Assembly (NCBI GenBank): GCA_903934295.1
Contig: CAIZNI010000049.1
Location: forward strand, 1-64,000
DNA length: 64,000 nt
Source of the DNA: an uncultured beta proteobacterium
GTDB lineage: Bacteria; Pseudomonadota; Gammaproteobacteria; Burkholderiales; Burkholderiaceae_E
Direction: 5' to 3'
In this document: positions 24,116-30,891 of the stretch, in pieces
Layout: each line of letters opens with the position of its first letter
Position numbering within the stretch: the stretch's first letter is position 1
Program-made: the position numbers and the translations under genes
The notes under the pieces: model-generated
Database searches by the model: none
What the model was told of the DNA's origin: nothing
What the model saw: only the letters and a program-made list of their open reading frames with translations

Positions 24116-26010
24116 GACCGTACCCCCGGCCGTGCGCGCCAGCGGCCCAGCAGCGCCGAGACACCGCCGGCAATGCCCTGCGGGAAGGCCAGCACCAGCA
24201 CCAGGATGACCGCGCCCATCAGCGCGCGCCAGTAGTCGGTCGCGCGCATCACCGTGTCCTGCAGCCAGGTGAAGGCGGCCGCGCCGACCACCGGCCCGAC
24301 CACCGTCTGGATGCCGCCCAGCAGCACCATCACCAGACCGTCGACCGAGCGCCCCACCGAGATGGCCTCGGGCGAGATGGTGCCCTTGGCGAAGGCGTAC
24401 AAGGCACCGGCCAGCCCGCACAACAGGCCCGCGATCATGAAGCCGGCCCAGTGCACGCGGACCACGTCGATGCCCACCGCCTCGGCGCGCAGCGGCGAAT
24501 CGCGGCCGGCCCGCATCGCGTAGCCGAAGGGCGAGAACAGCATGCGGCGCAGCGCGAAGACGCCGGCGACCACCAGGGCGAGGGTCAGGTAGTAGTAGGC
24601 GGTCTTGTCCGCGAACCGGCTCGAGGGCCAGACGCCGACCAGGCCGTTGCTGCCGCCGGTGATGTCGTCCCACTGGAACACCACCGACCAGACGATCTGG
24701 GCGAACGCCAGCGTCAGCATCGCCAGGTAGACGCCGGACAGGCGCACCGCGAACCAGCCGAACAGGGCGGCGCCGGCCAGCGCCAGCAGCGGCGCGCCCA
24801 TCAGCGCGACCTCCATCGGCACGCCGGTGCCCTTGAGCAGCAGGGCCGCGCCATAGGCACCCAGGCCGAAGTAGGCGGCGTGACCGAAGGAATGCATCCC
24901 GCCCGGCCCCATGATGAAGTGCAGGCTGGCGGCGAACAGCACCGCGATCAGGATGTCGATCAGCAGCACGGTGGCATAGGGAAACTGCGTGGCCACCGCC
25001 GGCACCAGCAGCAGCACCGCCAGCAGCGCCAGCAGCCAGCGCTGCGCCGCCGCGCCCATCGGATGCATCGGGGCCTCGACATGGCCGGCCGCGCGCACCG
25101 CGCCCTGCGGCTTGCCGAGCAGGCCCCAGGGCCGCACGATCAGCACCGCCGCCATCACCAGGAACTCGACGACCAGCGTCAGCTTGGAAAACGAGAACGC
25201 CACGCCGAACAGCGTGACCGAACCGATGCCATAGCACAGCGCCTTGATCTCGGCGATCAGCAGCGCCGCCAGGTAGGCGCCGGGGATGCTGCCCATCCCG
25301 CCCACCACCACCACCACGAAGGCATCGCCGATCGTGGTCAGGTCCAGCCCCAGGTTGGCCGGTTCGCGCGGCAGCTGCAGCGCACCGCCCAGCGCGGCGA
25401 GCGCCGAGCCGAGCGCGAAGATGCCGGTGAACAGCCACGCCTGGTTCACACCCAGCGCCCCGACCATCTCGCGGTCCTGGGTGGCGGCCCGGATCAGCAC
25501 GCCCAGCCGGGTCCGGTGCAGCATCAGCCACAGCAGCCCCAGCACCACCGGTCCGACGAACATGAGAAAGATGTCGTATTCGGGCACTGCCCGGCCGAGC
25601 ACCTGGACCGCGCCCTTCATGCCCGGCGCCTTCGGTCCGAGCAGGTCTTCCGGACCCCAGATCGCCAGCGCGACATCGCGCAGGATCAGCACCACCGCGA
25701 AGGTGGCCAGCAGCTGGAAGAGTTCGGGGGCCGCATAGACGCGGCGCAGCACGAGCAGTTCGATCACCGCGCCCAGCAGACCCACCAGCAGCGCCGAGAC
25801 CAGCACCGCGCCCCAGAAGCCCAGCGGTCCGCGGCCCAGCACCTCGGTGAGCGACCAGGCGACATAGAGCCCGATCATGGTCATCGACCCGTGCGCGAAA
25901 TTGACGATCCGGGTGACCCCGAAGATCAGGGACAGGCCGACCGCAATGAGAAACAGCGTCGAGGCGCCGGCCAGCCCGTTGAGGAGCTGGACGCTGAGCG
26001 AAGCAATCAT
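24112..26010 (-). CDS. Fused LivH-LivM ABC permease
   Basis: A 632-residue membrane protein. The first half (to about residue 300) is LivH-like (LNGLAGASTLFLIAVGLSLI, IFGVTRIVNFAHGS, FVVVVVGGMGSIPGAYLAALL); the second half is LivM-like (FHFIMGPGGMHSFGHAAYFGLGAYGAALL region, MLTLAFAQIVWSVVF, LVMVLLGGIQTVVGPVVGAA). The two are joined by a hydrophilic linker near residues 305-335. Both permeases are normally separate genes, so the fusion would enforce 1:1 stoichiometry. Its stop overlaps livG. Same operon as the binding protein at 26077. Confidence 0.93.
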   Translation of the reverse strand: MIASLSVQLLNGLAGASTLFLIAVGLSLIFGVTRIVNFAHGSMTMIGLYVAWSLTEVLGRGPLGFWGAVLVSALLVGLLGAVIELLVLRRVYAAPELFQLLATFAVVLILRDVALAIWGPEDLLGPKAPGMKGAVQVLGRAVPEYDIFLMFVGPVVLGLLWLMLHRTRLGVLIRAATQDREMVGALGVNQAWLFTGIFALGSALAALGGALQLPREPANLGLDLTTIGDAFVVVVVGGMGSIPGAYLAALLIAEIKALCYGIGSVTLFGVAFSFSKLTLVVEFLVMAAVLIVRPWGLLGKPQGAVRAAGHVEAPMHPMGAAAQRWLLALLAVLLLVPAVATQFPYATVLLIDILIAVLFAASLHFIMGPGGMHSFGHAAYFGLGAYGAALLLKGTGVPMEVALMGAPLLALAGAALFGWFAVRLSGVYLAMLTLAFAQIVWSVVFQWDDITGGSNGLVGVWPSSRFADKTAYYYLTLALVVAGVFALRRMLFSPFGYAMRAGRDSPLRAEAVGIDVVRVHWAGFMIAGLLCGLAGALYAFAKGTISPEAISVGRSVDGLVMVLLGGIQTVVGPVVGAAAFTWLQDTVMRATDYWRALMGAVILVLVLAFPQGIAGGVSALLGRWRARPGVRS

Positions 26011-26076
26011 GGTGTCAGGCCACCCCGATGTGCCCGCTGCCCGGGCGGGCGACGGGCACGCCGGCGGCGGCGATCC

Positions 26077-27270
26077 TCACTGGGCCGGGCGCAGCTTGGC
26101 CACGTCGGCGTCCGACGGCATCACCGTGGCGCCGTCGATGTAGCGGAAGTTCTTCATGACCCCGCGTCCCTGGTTGACCGCGGTCACGCCCACATAGGCG
26201 CCCATGGTCGACTGGTGGTCCTGCGGGCGATAGCTGATGCGACCCATCGGCGTGTCGACCTGCAGACCGCGGAAGGCGGCGATCATCTTCTCGGTGTCGG
26301 TGCCACCGGCCTTCTTGATCGCCGCGGCGATCGACATCATCGACGCGTAGCCCACGATCGAACCCAGGCGCGGATACTCCTTCCACTTCTTCTGGTAGCC
26401 GAGCAGGAACTTGTCGTGCTCGGGCGTCTTCAGGCTGTACCAGGGATAGCCGGTGACGATCCAGCCCTCGGGGGCCTCGTCGCGCAGCGGATCGAGGTAC
26501 TCGGGCTCGCCGGTCAGCAGGCTCACCACCGCGCGGTCCTTGAAGAGGCCCCGGGTGTTGCCCTCGCGAACGAACTTCGACAGATCGGCCCCGAACAGCA
26601 CGTTGAAGATCGCATCGGGCTTGAGGTCGGCCAGCGCCTGCGCCACCGCGCCGGCATCGATGCGGCCCAGCGCCGGCGCCTGCTCGCCCACGAACTCGAC
26701 ATCGGGCTGCGCCTTCTTGAGCAGTTCCTTGAAGGTGGCCGCCGCCGATTGCCCGTATTCATAGTTCGGGTAGACGATCGCCCAGCGCTTCTTCTTCAGC
26801 TTGGCCGCTTCGGGCACCAGCATCGACGCCTGCATGTAGGTCGAGGGCCGCAGCCGGAAGGTGTAGCGGTTGCCGTTCTGCCAGGTGATCTTGTCGGTCA
26901 GCGGCTCGGCGGCCAGGAACAGGACCTTGCGCTGCTTGGCGAAGTCGGTCACCGCCAGGCCGATGTGCGACAGGAAGGTGCCGAAGAGGAGGTCGACCTT
27001 CTCGCGCGACACCAGTTCCTCGGCCACCCGCACCGCGTCGCCGGGGTTGCCGTTGTCGTCGCGCGAGATGACCTCGATCTTGCGCCCGAGCACGCCGCCT
27101 GCCGCGTTGATCTCGTCGACGGCCAGCTCCCAGCCCTTCTTGTAGGGGTCCAGGAAGGCCGGCTGGCTCTTGTAGCTGTTGAGCTCGCCGATGCGGATCG
27201 TCTGCGCGCCCGCGATGCCGGCGGCCAGTGCAAGCGAGGTGGCCGCCATGGCCGCGATCAGTCTTTTCAT
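26077..27270 (-). CDS. ABC transporter periplasmic substrate-binding protein, LivK/type I
   Basis: A 397-residue exported protein. Residues 1-22 are a signal peptide (MKRLIAAMAATSLALAAGIAGA, cleavage after AQ-like site), followed by a periplasmic-binding type-1 fold (TIRIGELNSYKSQPAFLDPYKKGWELAVDEINAAGG, GNPGDAVRVAEELV). An AGGGGA ribosome site precedes ATG 27270. The operon context with the molybdenum hydroxylase and enamidase predicts an aromatic or N-heterocyclic carboxylate as ligand, but the family also binds many amides and acids. Confidence 0.9.
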   Translation of the reverse strand: MKRLIAAMAATSLALAAGIAGAQTIRIGELNSYKSQPAFLDPYKKGWELAVDEINAAGGVLGRKIEVISRDDNGNPGDAVRVAEELVSREKVDLLFGTFLSHIGLAVTDFAKQRKVLFLAAEPLTDKITWQNGNRYTFRLRPSTYMQASMLVPEAAKLKKKRWAIVYPNYEYGQSAAATFKELLKKAQPDVEFVGEQAPALGRIDAGAVAQALADLKPDAIFNVLFGADLSKFVREGNTRGLFKDRAVVSLLTGEPEYLDPLRDEAPEGWIVTGYPWYSLKTPEHDKFLLGYQKKWKEYPRLGSIVGYASMMSIAAAIKKAGGTDTEKMIAAFRGLQVDTPMGRISYRPQDHQSTMGAYVGVTAVNQGRGVMKNFRYIDGATVMPSDADVAKLRPAQ

Positions 27271-27346
27271 GCGTGATTCCCCTGGTGGATCGGAATGGTT
27301 GTGCGCGCGCATCGCGCCCTGCGTGATGACCCGAGACCCGCCTGCG

Positions 27347-27931
27347 TCAGCGCAGGCCGTCCTCGCCCTTGATCTCGTGCTTGAGCAGACCGCCCACCCG
27401 CGGCGCCGGCCGACCGCTGTCGGTGACCGCCACCGCGACCACGATCTCGGCGGCGCGCGGCGCATCCTGCACGCTCGCCTCGATGGCATCGAAATGGCTG
27501 CGCACGAAGGCGGCATCCTTGTGGCCGAGCGGCACGTCGATCGCCGCGCCCAGCCCGCCCATCTTCTTGGCCGAGGGCACCAGCGCCGCGCCCCTGCCCA
27601 CCGCCTTGCGCAGCGGTGCGCCCAGCTTCGGGTGCAGCAGCGCGGCGGCGTGCTCGAGTTCACCGCCCTCGCCCACGATCGCCGCCTTGCCATAGCTTTC
27701 GGCCTGATCGGGCTCGATGCCCAGGGCATCGATGCAACGCTGGCCGAGCAGTTCACCGAGTTCCTCGCCGATCGCGATGAGTTCGTCCAGGTTCTCGCTG
27801 TAGCGGCCGGCATAGGGATTGGCGATGACGGCCATCGCCACCGCCTTGCGGGTCACCGGCGACACCGGACGCCCCATCTCGAGGCGGGTCTCCTCGACGC
27901 AGGTGATGAGCTTGCGGATCCTGGCTTTCAT
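27347..27931 (-). CDS. Amino acid synthesis (AA_synth) family protein, copy 2
   Basis: A 194-residue protein of the poorly characterised AA_synth family: MKARIRKLITCVEETRLEMG, AVIANPYAGRYSENLDELI, SYGKAAIVGEGGELEHAAALLHPKLGAPLRKAVG, AAIDVPLGHKDAAFVRSHFDAIEASV, KGEDGLR. It is paralogous to the product at 27982. The text recalls a nicotinate/pyrimidine-degradation gene neighbourhood, but no activity is established; a ring-handling or shared-intermediate role is inference from the operon. Confidence 0.85.
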   Translation of the reverse strand: MKARIRKLITCVEETRLEMGRPVSPVTRKAVAMAVIANPYAGRYSENLDELIAIGEELGELLGQRCIDALGIEPDQAESYGKAAIVGEGGELEHAAALLHPKLGAPLRKAVGRGAALVPSAKKMGGLGAAIDVPLGHKDAAFVRSHFDAIEASVQDAPRAAEIVVAVAVTDSGRPAPRVGGLLKHEIKGEDGLR

Positions 27932-27981
27932 GTCGGCGCTTCTTTCTGGAATCGTCAGCGACGCCCGGAGGCGTCGGGGTT

Positions 27982-28584
27982 TCAGCGCAGCCCGTCCTCG
28001 CCGCGCACATCGGCGACCGCGAGACCGGCGACCCGGGCATGCACCCGCCCGCCGGCAGTCATGGCCAGGATCACCACCATCTCGTCGGCCGCGGGCGCAC
28101 CGGGCACATGCACCTCGATCGCATCGAAGTGGCTGCGGACATAGCTGGCATTGATGTGGGTGATCGGCACGTCGAGGCGCGCGCCGGGACCGCCGACCTT
28201 CTTGGTCGAGGGCACGATCGCCCGGGCGTTGCCGCCCTTCACGCCGTCCTTCCAGCCGAGCAGCTCGCGCATCGCATAACCGCCGGGCACATGCCACAGC
28301 GCACCGTGTTCGATCTCGCCGGCGCTGCCGACCACGATGCCCTTGCCGTAGCCTTCGATGGCGCCGGCCGGCAGGCGCAGCGCGGCCAGCAGCGCGGCCG
28401 CCATCTGGATGCCCAGCGGTTCGAGCGCCGCCATCATCGGCAGGATGTCGGGTTCATGGCGACCCGCGTAGGGATTGCGCAGCACCGCCGCCACCGTGCC
28501 GCGACGCACCGGCTGCGCGGCGGCCGGGCCGAACTCGTGGAAGATGTCTTCCACCTGGGTCCACTGGCGGCGGATCTCGATCAT
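27982..28584 (-). CDS. Amino acid synthesis (AA_synth) family protein, copy 1
   Basis: A 200-residue paralogue of the neighbouring protein, sharing the order RNPYAGRHEPDI, GYGKGIVVGSAGEIEHGAL, GKGIVVGS, ARAIVPSTKKVGGPGARLDVPITHINASYVRSHFDAIEVHVPG and a C-terminal RGEDGLR. The family is named for no proven reaction. It begins 13 bases after the UPF0280 stop, with AAGGTG before the ATG. The two copies may form a heteromer. Confidence 0.85.
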   Translation of the reverse strand: MIEIRRQWTQVEDIFHEFGPAAAQPVRRGTVAAVLRNPYAGRHEPDILPMMAALEPLGIQMAAALLAALRLPAGAIEGYGKGIVVGSAGEIEHGALWHVPGGYAMRELLGWKDGVKGGNARAIVPSTKKVGGPGARLDVPITHINASYVRSHFDAIEVHVPGAPAADEMVVILAMTAGGRVHARVAGLAVADVRGEDGLR

Positions 28585-28597
28585 CGAAGCACCTTTT

Positions 28598-29428
28598 TCA
28601 TGACACGACGATACGCGATCGACCCTGCAGGGACAACATCGCCTGCACGATCAGATCGCGCTGGACGAGCGCCTGCGCAAAGCGCGCGCCGCGGGCCAGC
28701 GCCGCCTCGATCAGGGTCAGCGGGAGCGGGCCGACCCGCACGGTGACGGGCAGCCGGCCCAGGTCGCTGTCGTCCTTGATCTCGCAGGCTGGCCGGCGCT
28801 CGATCGCCGGATCGTCGCCGTCGACCTGGTTGGCGATCAGGGTGGCGGCGGCATCGGCCAGCGCGGCCTCGCCGGCCAGCACGGTGACCGCGTCGGCGAT
28901 GCCGAGGGAAAAGCTGCGGCCGCGCCAGCCGCTGGTGGCCACGCCGCGCACCGCGCTGTCCGCCTCGATGACCAGTCGATCGGCCTGCGCGTCGGGCAGC
29001 CGGCGCGGGTCGGCGCAGACCGCAAGGGTCACCCGCTCACCGGGAGCCAGATGCAGCGCGATGTCGCCGCCGTTGTTCACCCAGGCGCGGTGCACACCGT
29101 CGCGCGCGAAGCAGCCGACGATCTCCTGCGCGACACTGCCGGCGACCGCCGCCATCGGGGTGATGAAGGCCGGCGAAAAATGCGCGCAGGCCTGCCACAT
29201 GCGCCGCGCGATCGGCCCGCGCAGCGCGCAGCGGTCCCCGACCGGCTCGCGCAGGCAGGACAGTTCGCTGACCAGTTCGGGCAGCACCGTCTGAAACCGC
29301 GACCAGGCGGCCTCGAGCGCCGCCCGCACCGCATCGGCGTCGCCCTCGGCGCCGATGACCAGGTCGATCGGGCCGTGCTGGAAATGCCAGCGGGCGGGCC
29401 CCAGCCGCGCACGCACCGCGCCGTTCAT
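28598..29428 (-). CDS. UPF0280 family protein
   Basis: A 276-residue protein of UPF0280, related by fold to ApbE-type flavin transferases; function not established. Landmarks are FSPAFITPMAAVAGSVAQEI, RAWVNNGGDIALHL and GVATSGWRGRSFSLGIADAVTVLA. ATG 29428 overlaps the stop of the reductase gene by ATGA; the frame extends to 29473 but the overlap start is preferred. Co-transcription with the flavin/Fe-S reductase suggests a maturation or cofactor role, which is inference. Confidence 0.87.
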   Translation of the reverse strand: MNGAVRARLGPARWHFQHGPIDLVIGAEGDADAVRAALEAAWSRFQTVLPELVSELSCLREPVGDRCALRGPIARRMWQACAHFSPAFITPMAAVAGSVAQEIVGCFARDGVHRAWVNNGGDIALHLAPGERVTLAVCADPRRLPDAQADRLVIEADSAVRGVATSGWRGRSFSLGIADAVTVLAGEAALADAAATLIANQVDGDDPAIERRPACEIKDDSDLGRLPVTVRVGPLPLTLIEAALARGARFAQALVQRDLIVQAMLSLQGRSRIVVS

Positions 29429-30891
29429 TCGCTGCCCGGCAAGGCGGCCGGCCAGGGATTCAGGGGATTCCACGCCTCGCCCCGGACCCCGCCGCGCGCC
29501 AGCAGGTCAGCCAGGCTGACCATCCGGTCGACATGGCCGCCCATCGCGCGGTAGTCGGCCAGGCGCATGGTGAATTCGATGGGCGCGACGATCGCCGGTG
29601 TCGGCACCCAGCCGAAACTGGCGGCCGGCATCCGGGCGACATCGACCATGACGGTGATGCCACCGCCAGGCCAGACATAGGCCGGCGCGCCGCCGCAGGT
29701 GACCTTCACCAGCAGGTCCTTGATGGATCGGGTGAGCCGCACCGGGTTGTCGGTGACGCCGGCGCGCAGGCTGCCGCCAGCCCCGGCCACGAAGAGCACC
29801 GTGGCCAGCGACGGCTCGCAGTTCTCGCCGATCCGCTCGACCACCCGGCGAACCGCCTCGGGCATCGGCGCCTTCACCGGGTGCAGGGATTCGTCGAGGA
29901 CGAAGTATTCGGCGTCGTCGCCGGTGGTCGACACCATCAGCAGGCGCAGCCCCGGCCGGGCCCGCTTCGGGTTCCAGCCCTCGATGATCGACAGCGGATC
30001 GGTGATGTCGGTGCCGCCCCAGCCGGTGCCCGGGCTGGCCACCTGGAAGTAGCGCCCCGGCGTCGAGCGGCGCCCGCGCAGCCGGATGCCCGAGACCGGC
30101 ATGTCCAGGCACTGGCCGGCCTGGTGCTCGCTCAGCACGCCGGTGATGTGGTCGTCGACCACCACCACCTCGTCGACATGGCCGAGCCACTGCTGCGCGA
30201 AGATACCGATGGTGGCCGAGCCGCACCCGACCCGCATGCGCCGCTCGGGCTGACCATTGACGATCGGTGCGCAGCCGGCCTGCACGGTGAGGCGCGCGCC
30301 GCCCTCGATCTCGAGGTCGACCGGCTGACGGTTGCCCATCGCCATCATCAGGTCGCAGGTGATGCGGCCTTCGCGCTTGCTGCCGGCGGTGAGGTGGTGC
30401 ACCCCGCCCAGCGACAGGAACTGCGAGCCGTATTCCTGGGTGGTGACATGGCCGACCGCCTCGCCCTGGTGGCGCACCACCGCGCGCTCGGGGCCGAGGA
30501 ACCGGTCGGTGTCGATCTTCACCCGGAAGCTGCAATAGCTGAAGATGCCCTCGGTGACCACCGTCACCGTGTCGACGCCGTCGAGCTGAGAGCCGACGAT
30601 GAAGGGCGCGGGCTTGTAGTCGGGATAGGTGGTGCCGGCCCCCACGCCGGTCACGAACACATCGGAGCCGACCACACCGCCCGCCCAGTCGTCCAGACCG
30701 TCGGCGAACCGGACCGCGGCATCGGCCCGCCCCATGAGCAGCACCGGGTCGACCCGGGTGAGCTGGCCGCCCACATTCGCGTAACGGTCGCAGGCGCCGC
30801 TGCGTCCCTCGGTGATCTGGCACAGCACCGGGCAGGCGTCGCACTCGATCTTGCCCGCCTTGGCCGCGGGCACGGCGATGGCATCGGTCAT
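29425..30891 (-). CDS. 6-Hydroxynicotinate reductase-like Fe-S protein
   Basis: A 488-residue protein beginning with a Cys cluster CDACPVLCQITEGRSGACDRY (Cys17, 20, 24, 34), a likely [4Fe-4S] site. The remainder matches my memory of the 6-hydroxynicotinate reductase family, the ferredoxin-dependent Eubacterium barkeri enzyme that reduces 6-hydroxynicotinate to 1,4,5,6-tetrahydro-6-oxonicotinate. The start overlaps the hydroxylase stop (ATGA) and its stop overlaps UPF0280. The upstream molybdenum hydroxylase (makes 6-hydroxynicotinate) and the downstream enamidase (uses its product) place it at step two. Substrate inferred; family assignment from recalled sequence. Confidence 0.82.
   Translation of the reverse strand: MTDAIAVPAAKAGKIECDACPVLCQITEGRSGACDRYANVGGQLTRVDPVLLMGRADAAVRFADGLDDWAGGVVGSDVFVTGVGAGTTYPDYKPAPFIVGSQLDGVDTVTVVTEGIFSYCSFRVKIDTDRFLGPERAVVRHQGEAVGHVTTQEYGSQFLSLGGVHHLTAGSKREGRITCDLMMAMGNRQPVDLEIEGGARLTVQAGCAPIVNGQPERRMRVGCGSATIGIFAQQWLGHVDEVVVVDDHITGVLSEHQAGQCLDMPVSGIRLRGRRSTPGRYFQVASPGTGWGGTDITDPLSIIEGWNPKRARPGLRLLMVSTTGDDAEYFVLDESLHPVKAPMPEAVRRVVERIGENCEPSLATVLFVAGAGGSLRAGVTDNPVRLTRSIKDLLVKVTCGGAPAYVWPGGGITVMVDVARMPAASFGWVPTPAIVAPIEFTMRLADYRAMGGHVDRMVSLADLLARGGVRGEAWNPLNPWPAALPGSE

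Noticed and set aside
24451-27276. A 941-codon plus-strand frame opposite the ABC transporter genes
   Set aside because: Same shadow character; the minus-strand permease and binding protein explain the region fully.
26077-27813. Start of the binding protein at 27813
   Set aside because: A clean signal peptide and ribosome site at 27270 define the real start; the extra part overlaps the AA_synth gene.
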